From Haemophilus sp. (GTDB taxonomy: Bacteria; Pseudomonadota; Gammaproteobacteria; Enterobacterales; Pasteurellaceae): a DNA stretch of 13,722 nucleotides. The translations under genes were made by a program, and so were the position numbers. Location: the NCBI GenBank assembly GCA_019423005.1, contig JAHZCF010000112.1, forward strand, positions 1 to 13,722, in the 5' to 3' direction. The first letter of the stretch is position 1; each line of letters begins with the position of its first letter. Below are positions 5,198 to 12,721 of this stretch, piece by piece. Below the pieces are notes generated by a model, which made no database searches, had not been told where the DNA came from, and saw nothing but the letters and a program-made list of their open reading frames with translations.

Positions 5198-7615
5198 TTA
5201 AAAACGAATTTCAACAGATGCTGCGAAGTTACGGCCTGGTGCATAGAAGCGTTCAAGACCAGGATAACCACCATATGTAAAATTAGGGTACAACCCTACA
5301 GAGTTTATTTTACCCCCTGTATTATTTAATCCACGCAAAGCATCCCAAGTGTGATATTTACGATTAAATACATTGTAAACACCCGCACGTAGAGTAATAT
5401 CATCTGTTGGTTTATAGAAACCAAACATATCAAATACAAAGGCCTTCCCATTTAGATGTTTCCATGTTTCGATTGATACATCCTCGGAATATTGCTGACA
5501 CTCTGTTCCTGTTATTTGAGATCCAGACCAAGGATCAGTAGACACTACTGTTTTTTCTTTCAAACAACGCTGTGTTGAGTCTGCTTTGACATATTTGGCA
5601 TCCTTCGCTTTTTTTCCGGCAAGATAAGTCAGACGAGAAAAAATTCCCCACTTGCCATCTGGATGTTCATAATCAAGTCCAATAATAACCTTAATTGGTT
5701 GAAGCGACATTAAGCTAGCCCCGTTAGACATACTCCCTTTACTGTAACCTAACGAACCAAATAATTTCCAACCATTTGGTATTGGTGTAACTTCATTTAA
5801 GTTAAGCTTACCTGTAAATTCAACACCATAAATTTTTGCAGAATCAATATTTTGCATTTGTTGAACTGGACGCCACCAAGGTCTGCCGTAAGATATGTAA
5901 TTTTCCACTGTTTCTTGTTCATACAAAAAATCTTTGTAATTTGTATGATGTAAATTAACTGTGAGGTAACCTAAGTTACCATTACCTTGCAATATTAAAT
6001 TTTGGGTTAAACTACGTTCTGCTTTTAAATTAGGATTTGACATCCAAGCACCAGCTGGATTATTTCGATAATCAAAATACATTTCAGATGCATTTGGTAT
6101 ACGGAAACCTGTTCCAAGGTTGTAACCTAATTTCCAATCATCATTGATTGTTTTTTCAATACCAACTGTCCAACTAATATTATGAAATTTAGCATTATCA
6201 ACTTTTCGGCAAGGCTTACAAGCTAATCCATTCAAACTTTGCTGTTCGTGCTTGGCCCAGTCATATCGTAAACCTAAATGACCTTTCCACTCTGGAGTAA
6301 ATTCAACATTATCTTTTAAAGACATAAAGTGATGGTGAGTTTTCACTGGCATCATCATCGTTTCAAGAAACTCTTGTCCATAAGACCAAGTTTTTTCATC
6401 AAAATAAGAGTCCTTATGTAGCACATCAAATTCTCTTTCTGAAAATGATGTTTTAAACGATAACGTATGAGTTGTATTACGTAAAATTAATGGTTGGCTG
6501 TCAATACGAAAATTAATACGCTTAAATTTTGTATTAAATATTCTGATATTTCTATCATTTGGTGTTTTAACATCCTTATAGAATGGCCCTCCATCATCTT
6601 TAGATCGAAAACCTTCATCATTAATAGCTGAAGTTTCTGTTTTTTGATAATCTAAGTCCGTTTTGACTAATGCAATAATTTTTGAATCTGGCATATATTC
6701 ATAAAAAATATTGATGGTATCACGTTTAGCACGATCATCTGCCTCACGCCAAGCTGACGGAGTAGTAGTTGCTGAATCTTCAATAACATAATTTTTATTA
6801 CGTGAACCACTATAAGAAACCCCAACTCGATGGCTATCATTAAAACGATATGCAAATTTAGCTAAATAACTATGATTATTATGCGTTGAGTCATCTGGAG
6901 TTTGTTTACTATAGCCGCGAGAACGCGTATAAAGTGAGTCTTCAGGAATAGTATAGCCACCCGCACTTTTCATCTCATGCCCGTGACGATTGGAATAAAG
7001 TAATAATGCTTCCGCTTTTTCGCCTGCATAAGCCATACCTAAAGTATTAGTCCACTCATTATTACGAGATGCATAACCAGTACGATACAACGCACCAAAT
7101 TTTCGACCGTTTCTTACAATATCAAAGGGTTCAAGAGTACGATAATTAACCCCCCCACCAATATTACCACTCCCCTGGTTGAAAGAATCAGCACCTTTAG
7201 CAATATCAATGGTTCGAGCTAATTCAGGGTCGATACTTTGACGAGAAGTATTCAAGTTACCATAACGCTTGTAAAGCGAGTTTTCTTCTGAATCAGGTAA
7301 CGCAATTCCATCAATACTAATACCTACGCGGTTATCCTCTACACCACGAATAGCGAAACCTTTTTGATGACGACCTTGATCAACAACCCCAACATCAGGA
7401 CTATAACGTACAAGATCTTTGTTATTTTGAATGAGTTCTTGTTGAATAATCTTTGCCGTTTTCTTTTCAGAATGATTGGCTTTTGTCGAATCATCCAATT
7501 CTGTAGAAACATTAATCGTTTCTAATTGTTCCTCAGCAAAGGAAGATTGAGAAATGGATACTGCAGCAACAGGCAAAATCCCGTAAGTCACTGCTAAAAA
7601 TGTATTCTTTTTCAT
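5198..7615 (-). CDS. hmbR: TonB-dependent haemoglobin/haem receptor, HmbR-like
   Basis: An outer-membrane beta-barrel that would bind haemoglobin, extract haem and import it with TonB-ExbB-ExbD energy. The mature protein follows a signal peptide (1-27, cut after SSFA). A TonB box ETINV is at 32-36, the plug spans about 50-160, and the barrel ends in the expected C-terminal Phe805. Similarity to Neisseria HmbR as I recall it is strong throughout: NKDLVRYSPDVG (65-76), GRHQKGFAIRGVEDNRVG (81-98), FRIPNASEMYF (504-514), NPNLKAERS (527-535), LRAGVYNVFNRKY (742-754). A CxxC (Cys466, Cys469) falls where HmbR has CHAC. The start is the ATG at 7613-7615, preceded by AAGGAT; an in-frame ATG at 7636 lacks a ribosome site. 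The minus strand has seven consecutive G at 7150-7156 encoding GGG in the plug. Gene is intact (805 aa). A broader haemoglobin/transferrin receptor specificity remains possible. Confidence 0.9.
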   Translation of the reverse strand: MKKNTFLAVTYGILPVAAVSISQSSFAEEQLETINVSTELDDSTKANHSEKKTAKIIQQELIQNNKDLVRYSPDVGVVDQGRHQKGFAIRGVEDNRVGISIDGIALPDSEENSLYKRYGNLNTSRQSIDPELARTIDIAKGADSFNQGSGNIGGGVNYRTLEPFDIVRNGRKFGALYRTGYASRNNEWTNTLGMAYAGEKAEALLLYSNRHGHEMKSAGGYTIPEDSLYTRSRGYSKQTPDDSTHNNHSYLAKFAYRFNDSHRVGVSYSGSRNKNYVIEDSATTTPSAWREADDRAKRDTINIFYEYMPDSKIIALVKTDLDYQKTETSAINDEGFRSKDDGGPFYKDVKTPNDRNIRIFNTKFKRINFRIDSQPLILRNTTHTLSFKTSFSEREFDVLHKDSYFDEKTWSYGQEFLETMMMPVKTHHHFMSLKDNVEFTPEWKGHLGLRYDWAKHEQQSLNGLACKPCRKVDNAKFHNISWTVGIEKTINDDWKLGYNLGTGFRIPNASEMYFDYRNNPAGAWMSNPNLKAERSLTQNLILQGNGNLGYLTVNLHHTNYKDFLYEQETVENYISYGRPWWRPVQQMQNIDSAKIYGVEFTGKLNLNEVTPIPNGWKLFGSLGYSKGSMSNGASLMSLQPIKVIIGLDYEHPDGKWGIFSRLTYLAGKKAKDAKYVKADSTQRCLKEKTVVSTDPWSGSQITGTECQQYSEDVSIETWKHLNGKAFVFDMFGFYKPTDDITLRAGVYNVFNRKYHTWDALRGLNNTGGKINSVGLYPNFTYGGYPGLERFYAPGRNFAASVEIRF

Positions 7616-7646
7616 ATTGTTATCCTTAAATACCAAAATTGGCAGA

Positions 7647-7675
7647 ATTATAAAAAAGAATAAAATAAAAAAACA
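7647..7675 (-). promoter_or_regulatory. Probable promoter of the haem-receptor operon
   Basis: On the minus strand a perfect -10 TATAAT (7647-7652), a 17-nt spacer and a weak -35 TGTTTT (7670-7675). The predicted start is about 7640, giving a leader of about 24 nt that contains the AAGGAT ribosome site. The weak -35 fits a promoter needing an activator, and a CRP-like site lies upstream. Confidence 0.55.
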
Positions 7676-7694
7676 GATACAATTGAGAATTATT
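7676..7694. promoter_or_regulatory. Possible Fur box upstream of the haem receptor
   Basis: The plus strand reads GATACAATTGAGAATTATT, matching the 19-bp Fur consensus GATAATGATAATCATTATC at 11 positions by hand count and including the familiar TTGAGAATTATT core. It lies directly upstream of the predicted -35. Iron/haem repression of such a receptor would be expected, but the match is modest in AT-rich DNA. Confidence 0.35.
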
Positions 7695-7702
7695 TTTATT
7701 TT

Positions 7703-7718
7703 TGTGATCTAACTCAAA
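7703..7718. promoter_or_regulatory. CRP-like site upstream of the haem receptor
   Basis: TGTGATCTAACTCAAA matches the CRP pattern TGTGA-N6-TCACA at nine of ten defined positions and is flanked by T and A runs. Its centre is about 70.5 bp upstream of the predicted receptor transcription start, near a class I activator position. It lies between the gyrB terminator and the receptor promoter, so the receptor is the likely target. Confidence 0.55.
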
Positions 7719-7750
7719 AAAATACCGCACTTGGTTTCCCTAAGTGCGGT
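7713..7750 (-). terminator. gyrB terminator made of two inverted DNA uptake signals
   Basis: ACCGCACTT (7724-7732) and AAGTGCGGT (7742-7750) are exact, oppositely oriented Haemophilus uptake-signal cores. They form a 9-bp stem with a 9-nt loop. Read on the minus strand, the stem is followed by ATTTTTTT, completing an intrinsic terminator 30 bp after the gyrB stop. Uptake-signal dyads used as terminators are well known in Haemophilus. Confidence 0.9.
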
Positions 7751-7779
7751 CATTTTTAGTGATATTTTTGAGTGTTAGA

Positions 7780-10206
7780 CTAAACGTCTAGATTTGCTCT
7801 CAATGCATTCATTTCAATGAATTCACGACGTGGCTCAACTTCATCACCCATCAATGTGGTGAAGAGTTGGTCTGCTGCAACTGCATCTTTAATTGATACT
7901 TTTAACATACGGCGAGCATTTGGATCCATAGTGGTTTCCCAAAGTTGCTCAGCGTTCATTTCACCTAACCCTTTATAACGTTGGATTTCTAAGCCTCGAC
8001 GTGATTCTTTCATCAACCATTCAACGGCTTGTTCAAATGACTGAACAGGTTGCGTTTTTTCACCACGAGTAACATAAGCGCCCTCTTCTAGTAAGCCATT
8101 CACCTGCTGACCAAATGCGGTAATCTTCGCAAATTCATTGCCCATCACAAAATCAAAGTTGATGAAGTAATCGGTATCAATACCATGTTTACGAACGGTA
8201 ATGACGGCTTCATATACTTGGCGTTCGCTGTTAAATTGCGTTCTCGCTGAATATAAATGCGCTTCTGTTTCTTTTTCAGTTAAATACGCCACAAAAGAAT
8301 TCGCCCAATTTTCGACCGCACTTTCATTACGCATTAACTCAACGGTTAATTGTGGTTGATAAACCAAACCTTGTAATAATGGCTCAGGATAGTAACGACT
8401 TAAACGAGTAATTAATTTCTGAACATTGTTATATTCGCCTACTAATTTCTCAAACACTAAATCATTCATTGCTGGCGCATTAGCACTGATATGCAACGCT
8501 GCACCATCTAACGCAAGCATTAACTCATATTGCACCATTTCGTCGTTATCTTTGATGTAACGCTCTTGTTTACCTTTTTTCACTTTATAAAGTGGCGGCT
8601 GAGCAATATACACGTAACCACGCTCAATTAATTCCGGCATTTGACGATAGAAGAAGGTCAACAATAAAGTGCGAATGTGTGAACCGTCCACGTCCGCATC
8701 AGTCATGATAATGATGTGATGATAACGTAATTTATCCGGATTATATTCATCGCGGCCAATACCACAGCCTAGCGCCGTAATTAATGTACCCACTTCTTGA
8801 GAAGAAAGCATTTTGTCAAAACGTGCTTTTTCAACGTTAAGAATCTTCCCTTTTAACGGTAAAATTGCTTGAGTTTTACGATCACGACCAGATTTTGCAG
8901 AACCGCCTGCTGAATCCCCCTCCACGAGGTAAAGTTCTGAAAGAGCTGGGTCTTTTTCTTGGCAGTCTGCTAATTTTCCTGGAAGCCCAGCAATATCTAA
9001 TGCGCCTTTACGACGGGTCATTTCGCGAGCTTTACGTGCGGCTTCACGCGCACGTGCAGCTGTAATAATTTGATTTACAATGATTTTCGCATCGGCTGGA
9101 TTTTCTAATAGATATTCCTGCATACGCTCATTCATGGCAGATTCAACCGCACTTTTCACTTCAGAAGACACTAATTTGTCTTTTGTTTGTGAAGAGAATT
9201 TAGGATCGGGCACTTTCACCGAAATAATCGCCACCAAACCTTCACGCGCATCGTCACCTGAAGTGCTCACTTTCTCTTTTTTCAGTAACCCTTCGCTTTC
9301 CATATAGTTATTTAAGCTACGGGTTAATGCACCACGGAAACCGGCTAAGTGAGTACCACCATCACGTTGTGGAATGTTATTGGTAAAGCAATAAACGTTT
9401 TCGTTTACGCCATCATTCCATTGCAATGCAACTTCCACCCCAATGCCGTCTTTTTCAGCTGAAAAATAGAATGGTTTTGGGTGAATTGGATTTTTATTTT
9501 TATTTAAATATTCAACGAACGCTTGAATACCACCTTCATAATGGAAGTGATCTTCCGTGCCATCCCGTTTATCAATTAAACGAATGGATACACCAGAATT
9601 TAAAAATGAAAGCTCACGTAAGCGTTTTGCTAAAATTTTGTAATCGAAAGTTGTAATTGCAAAGATTTCTGGACTTGGCCAGAAACGCACCGTTGTACCC
9701 GTCGTTTGAGTTTCACCGATAATAGTTAAAGGCCCTTGAGGCTCACCTAAGTGATAAAATTGCTCGTACACATGACCTTGGCGACGAATGGTTAATTGCA
9801 ATTTATCAGAAAGTGCATTTACTACCGAAACACCCACGCCATGTAAACCACCTGATACTTTATAGGAGTTATCATCGAATTTACCGCCTGCGTGAAGTAC
9901 TGTCATGATTACTTCTGCTGCAGAAACACCTTCTTCTGGGTGAATATCTACTGGAATGCCACGACCGTCATCTTGTACGGAAACAGAATTATCATCATGA
10001 ATAGTGACGATAATATCGGAACAATAACCCGCAAGGGCTTCATCGATCGCGTTATCCACCACCTCAAACACCATATGGTGTAGGCCTGTTCCATCATCGG
10101 TATCCCCAATATACATGCCCGGACGTTTCCGAACCGCATCAAGCCCTTTTAAGACTTTAATACTTGATGCACCATAAGCATTTTCTGTAACCGGTGTTTC
10201 TGACAT
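7780..10206 (-). CDS. gyrB: DNA gyrase subunit B
   Basis: ATPase subunit of type II topoisomerase A2B2, which introduces negative supercoils. At 808 aa it aligns with E. coli GyrB (804 aa) from end to end. The GHKL ATPase domain has Glu48 as catalytic base (E. coli Glu42), DDGRGIP and GGLHGVGVSVVNALS. The transducer loop has SSQTKDK. The TOPRIM domain shows LVEGDSAGGSA and TDADVDGSHIRTLLL. The roughly 170-residue Gram-negative insert and the C-terminal EPRREFIEMNAL are present. The quinolone-relevant EGD and PLKGK segments look wild-type. The ATG at 10204-10206 is preceded only by a weak AGAG. The gene stands alone rather than with dnaA-dnaN-recF; it is followed by an uptake-signal terminator and is divergent from the pgtP-type gene. 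Confidence 0.98.
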   Translation of the reverse strand: MSETPVTENAYGASSIKVLKGLDAVRKRPGMYIGDTDDGTGLHHMVFEVVDNAIDEALAGYCSDIIVTIHDDNSVSVQDDGRGIPVDIHPEEGVSAAEVIMTVLHAGGKFDDNSYKVSGGLHGVGVSVVNALSDKLQLTIRRQGHVYEQFYHLGEPQGPLTIIGETQTTGTTVRFWPSPEIFAITTFDYKILAKRLRELSFLNSGVSIRLIDKRDGTEDHFHYEGGIQAFVEYLNKNKNPIHPKPFYFSAEKDGIGVEVALQWNDGVNENVYCFTNNIPQRDGGTHLAGFRGALTRSLNNYMESEGLLKKEKVSTSGDDAREGLVAIISVKVPDPKFSSQTKDKLVSSEVKSAVESAMNERMQEYLLENPADAKIIVNQIITAARAREAARKAREMTRRKGALDIAGLPGKLADCQEKDPALSELYLVEGDSAGGSAKSGRDRKTQAILPLKGKILNVEKARFDKMLSSQEVGTLITALGCGIGRDEYNPDKLRYHHIIIMTDADVDGSHIRTLLLTFFYRQMPELIERGYVYIAQPPLYKVKKGKQERYIKDNDEMVQYELMLALDGAALHISANAPAMNDLVFEKLVGEYNNVQKLITRLSRYYPEPLLQGLVYQPQLTVELMRNESAVENWANSFVAYLTEKETEAHLYSARTQFNSERQVYEAVITVRKHGIDTDYFINFDFVMGNEFAKITAFGQQVNGLLEEGAYVTRGEKTQPVQSFEQAVEWLMKESRRGLEIQRYKGLGEMNAEQLWETTMDPNARRMLKVSIKDAVAADQLFTTLMGDEVEPRREFIEMNALRANLDV
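8315..8323 (-). repeat. DNA uptake signal sequence (USS core)
   Basis: Exact ACCGCACTT in the part of gyrB encoding the Gram-negative insert, where sequence constraint is low. Confidence 0.9.
9146..9154 (-). repeat. DNA uptake signal sequence (USS core)
   Basis: Exact ACCGCACTT in gyrB, coding for part of VKSAVES after the QTK loop. Confidence 0.9.
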
Positions 10207-10241
10207 AGTTTTTCTCTATTTTGTAATGAAAATTGTGCGGA

Positions 10242-10250
10242 ATTATAGCA
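10242..10250 (-). promoter_or_regulatory. gyrB promoter (extended -10)
   Basis: On the minus strand TGCTATAAT is a perfect -10 (10242-10247) with the TGn extension (10248-10250). It predicts a start near 10235 and a 29-nt leader. No convincing -35 lies at normal spacing, consistent with an extended -10 promoter, a class that includes supercoiling-sensitive gyrase promoters in other bacteria. Confidence 0.65.
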
Positions 10251-10275
10251 AAAAACTGACTATTTTGCGAAATAA

Positions 10276-10284
10276 AAGTGCGGT
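10276..10284 (+). repeat. DNA uptake signal sequence (USS core)
   Basis: Exact AAGTGCGGT followed by CAAAATTTT in the gyrB/pgtP divergent region, between the two promoters. Confidence 0.9.
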
Positions 10285-10313
10285 CAAAATTTTCGTTATT
10301 TTTTATTTACTAT

Positions 10314-10341
10314 TTGACATCTCTATTTTTCCCCTTATATT
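10314..10341 (+). promoter_or_regulatory. Promoter of the pgtP-type transporter gene
   Basis: A consensus -35 TTGACA (10314-10319), a 16-nt spacer and -10 TATATT (10336-10341). The predicted start is about 10348, giving a 55-nt leader to the ATG at 10403. Confidence 0.72.
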
Positions 10342-10351
10342 GACCACCTCA

Positions 10352-10382
10352 TTTTGTTGTATAGAAATGAGTTTTGTTGTAT
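10352..10382 (+). repeat. Two 11-bp direct repeats in the leader of the transporter gene
   Basis: TTTTGTTGTAT occurs at 10352-10362 and again at 10372-10382, exactly 20 bp apart (about two helical turns). They lie at about +5 to +35 of the predicted transcript. The first also lies inside a small inverted repeat, TCATTT (10349-10354) with AAATGA (10365-10370). The spacing suggests a two-site operator just downstream of the promoter, though this is not a motif I recognise. Confidence 0.5.
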
Positions 10383-10402
10383 TAAAAATTTAAGGACATT
10401 CA

Positions 10403-11758
10403 ATGATTTCATTCCTAAAATCTAATCCAGGTACGCCTGTTCCTGATGCGGAAATTAGAGAACGTTATAATCGCTTAAGATGGCATGCATTATTTGGCAT
10501 CTTTATCGGTTATGCGGCATTCTATATTTTACGTAATAACTTCCTTCTTTCTTCTCCTGAATTAATTAGCGATTTTGGTTTCACCAAAAAAGATATCGGT
10601 TTTATTTCCGGTACCATGTTAATTATTTATGGTTTAAGTAAAGGTTTCATGTCTGCAATCGCAGATAAATCAAATCCGAAACACTTTATGATTTTCGGCT
10701 TAATGATGTCGGCCGCGGTAAACTTGATGATGGGCTTTAGCGCATCATTCTGGGCATTCTTATTCCTTTGTGTGCTTAATGGTATCTTCCAAGGGATGGG
10801 AGCGGGTCCAGCTTACATCGTACTTGCAAGCTGGTTCCCACGTAAATCTCGTGGTGTAACAACCGCTATCTTCAATATCTCTCACAACGTAGGTGGTGGT
10901 TTAGTTGCACCAATTGCGGGCGCTAGTATCGCTTGGTTAGGTCAAGAGCATTGGCAAGCTGCACACTTTGTTGTACCTGTAGCAATTGCTACTATTGTTG
11001 CGATTATTTTCTACATCTTCGGTGCGGGTCGTACTTACAACGAAGGTTTACCACCAGTTGGTAAAATTCTTGAAAGTGAGAATGAAGAGTTAGTTGTCAC
11101 AAAAGAAGAAAACGTCAACTTAACCACATGGGAAATCTTCCGTGATTACATTATGAAAGACATTAATGTGTGGTTTGTTTCTTTTATCGACGTATTCACT
11201 TACATGATCCGTTTTGGTGTATTAACTTGGCTACCACTTTATTTGTTAGAAACTAAAGGTTTCACTAAAGCGCAAATGGGTACTGCCTTTGCTATCTTTG
11301 AATGGGCAGCAATCCCTTCTACACTATTAGCTGGTTGGTTAACCGATACTTATTTCAAAGGTCGCCGTATGCCACTTGCTATCATCACCTTATTCGGTGT
11401 GGGCGCAGCAATGTTTGTTTACTGGGGTGGTAGTGACTTAATAACTGTAACCATCGGTGCAGGTATTATTGGATGCTTAATTTATGTTCCAATGTTCTTA
11501 TCTTCACTTCAAACTATCGAGCTAGTTCCTTCTTTCGCAGCAGGTTCAGCAACGGGTTTACGTGGTTTATTAAGTTACATTTTAGGTAGTTTCTCTGGTA
11601 CTGCATTATTTGGTATTTTGGCTGATAAATTCGGTTGGGATGCAGGTTTCTACCTATTATTATTCGCTGTAGCAGGCTGTATTTTTTGTTGCTATATGAC
11701 ACATTTAGGTGTGTTACGTTTAGAGCATAAAAAAGCACAAGCAGCAAACAACGCCTAA
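10403..11758 (+). CDS. pgtP: Organophosphate:phosphate antiporter, PgtP-like (phosphoglycerate transporter)
   Basis: A 451-aa, 12-helix inner-membrane carrier of the OPA family in the major facilitator superfamily. These exchange cytosolic phosphate for external organic phosphates. Residues that bind phosphate in GlpT are conserved: Arg44 (ILRNNF), His161 (NISHNVGGG) and Arg270 (MIRFG). Among relatives it reads closest to Salmonella PgtP as I recall it, sharing FNISHNVGGG, EHWQAA, FEWAAIPSTLLAGWL and FKGRRMPLA, rather than GlpT or UhpT. Phosphoglycerate or phosphoenolpyruvate are therefore the likely substrates, though glycerol-3-phosphate or hexose phosphate cannot be excluded. AAGGA lies 6 nt before ATG 10403. 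No pgtABC regulatory genes accompany it. A strong bidirectional terminator follows. Confidence 0.85.
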   Translation: MISFLKSNPGTPVPDAEIRERYNRLRWHALFGIFIGYAAFYILRNNFLLSSPELISDFGFTKKDIGFISGTMLIIYGLSKGFMSAIADKSNPKHFMIFGLMMSAAVNLMMGFSASFWAFLFLCVLNGIFQGMGAGPAYIVLASWFPRKSRGVTTAIFNISHNVGGGLVAPIAGASIAWLGQEHWQAAHFVVPVAIATIVAIIFYIFGAGRTYNEGLPPVGKILESENEELVVTKEENVNLTTWEIFRDYIMKDINVWFVSFIDVFTYMIRFGVLTWLPLYLLETKGFTKAQMGTAFAIFEWAAIPSTLLAGWLTDTYFKGRRMPLAIITLFGVGAAMFVYWGGSDLITVTIGAGIIGCLIYVPMFLSSLQTIELVPSFAAGSATGLRGLLSYILGSFSGTALFGILADKFGWDAGFYLLLFAVAGCIFCCYMTHLGVLRLEHKKAQAANNA

Positions 11759-11771
11759 AAACTCATTAGAT

Positions 11772-11809
11772 AAAAAAAGACGAGTTTATTATTTAAACTC
11801 GTCTTTTTT
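11772..11809. terminator. Bidirectional intrinsic terminator between pgtP-type gene and DUF3137 gene
   Basis: A perfect 10-bp stem (GACGAGTTTA 11779-11788 with TAAACTCGTC 11794-11803) with a 5-nt loop. It is flanked by A7 (11772-11778) and T6 (11804-11809), so it should end both convergent transcripts. Confidence 0.92.
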
Positions 11810-11822
11810 ATTACATTAACAC

Positions 11823-12710
11823 TTATTTCCAAATATGGTTATTTAACCCGAGTTCTTTCACCATATCTGTAAAGCCTTTGATACTCGAAATATAATCACG
11901 AATCGTATTGTTTTCTAGCAATGACTTTTCAAAGGACGGTTCAAAACTATTCTTTCCTAAATTAAGTGCAATAATCACTTCTCGGTTACGAAGCACCATC
12001 GAAACAGGGCAATTAAATTTCTCTTTCAATCCACAAAAACGTTCCATTAACTTAGGCGATAAGGCATATCTGGCTAAGATTTGATCTTCAGTAAAGACAT
12101 CAAAGTAACGATTAAAAGACGGATTATCCATCAATGCAATCTCACCTTCTTTTCTTAACCCAGCTTCTTTCTTATCGCAAACATAAACCCAGTGAGCCAG
12201 TTCTTTAGGGAAAGTGGCTTTAAATAAAATGCCTTGGAAATTCTGAGCACCTAATGCCTTAACGGATTTCTCTTTCAACGACATATTAAATGCTGAAAAA
12301 TCACAGATTTCAACTTCAGTTTGATTAAACTCACCAAAGATTAAATCCTCACTACGGAATGTCGCGGGACCACTATCATAAACAGAGAGAAAATCAGCAA
12401 TACTCAGGCCTCTATCCGCGTTAAAGTGAAAACCAAATTCCTGGACAATCGTATTAATCACTCGAGTTTTAAATTCTGCGATAAAACGCTTATATTTAAA
12501 AAATAAATGACGAAAAGAATAAATGAGCACACCAAGGATTAAAGCTGTACTTAATAGATACCCATTCCCTATCGTTCCGATGAGGAAAAATAACCCAACG
12601 CATAGCATAATAATCCATTTATTGATGAGCGATTTTATGGCTAAACGTTCCTCATCTAACTTTTCCAATCCAAGAAAACGAATCCCTTCAATCTCTTTCG
12701 CTGTATTCAT
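11823..12710 (-). CDS. DUF3137 membrane protein, partner of LemA
   Basis: A 295-aa protein of unknown function. Two hydrophobic helices near the N-terminus (about 32-48 and 51-68) are followed by a soluble, presumably cytoplasmic region. The block DNPSFNRYFDVFTEDQILARYALSPKLMERF (residues 195-225 by position; key features NP-FN, F-V, DQ, ARY, SP-LMER) is typical of DUF3137 as I know it. It starts 11 nt after the lemA stop with a GTGGA ribosome site, so the two are co-transcribed. LemA and DUF3137 genes are often adjacent in bacteria, suggesting a shared membrane-associated role that remains undefined. Base composition resembles its neighbours and no truncation is seen. Confidence 0.8.
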   Translation of the reverse strand: MNTAKEIEGIRFLGLEKLDEERLAIKSLINKWIIMLCVGLFFLIGTIGNGYLLSTALILGVLIYSFRHLFFKYKRFIAEFKTRVINTIVQEFGFHFNADRGLSIADFLSVYDSGPATFRSEDLIFGEFNQTEVEICDFSAFNMSLKEKSVKALGAQNFQGILFKATFPKELAHWVYVCDKKEAGLRKEGEIALMDNPSFNRYFDVFTEDQILARYALSPKLMERFCGLKEKFNCPVSMVLRNREVIIALNLGKNSFEPSFEKSLLENNTIRDYISSIKGFTDMVKELGLNNHIWK

Positions 12711-12721
12711 GTTTTTTCCAC

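Noticed and set aside
7616..7636. Earlier in-frame ATG at 7636 for the receptor
   Set aside because: It adds seven polar residues before the signal peptide and lacks a ribosome site, whereas ATG 7615 follows AAGGAT and begins with a typical MKKN signal sequence.
8865..10142. Several open frames of 63-76 codons overlapping gyrB on both strands
   Set aside because: All lie inside highly conserved gyrB sequence and their products look like shadow translations.
11514..11747. Minus-strand 77-codon open frame within the pgtP-type gene
   Set aside because: It is antisense to conserved transmembrane helices and has no independent promoter or ribosome site.
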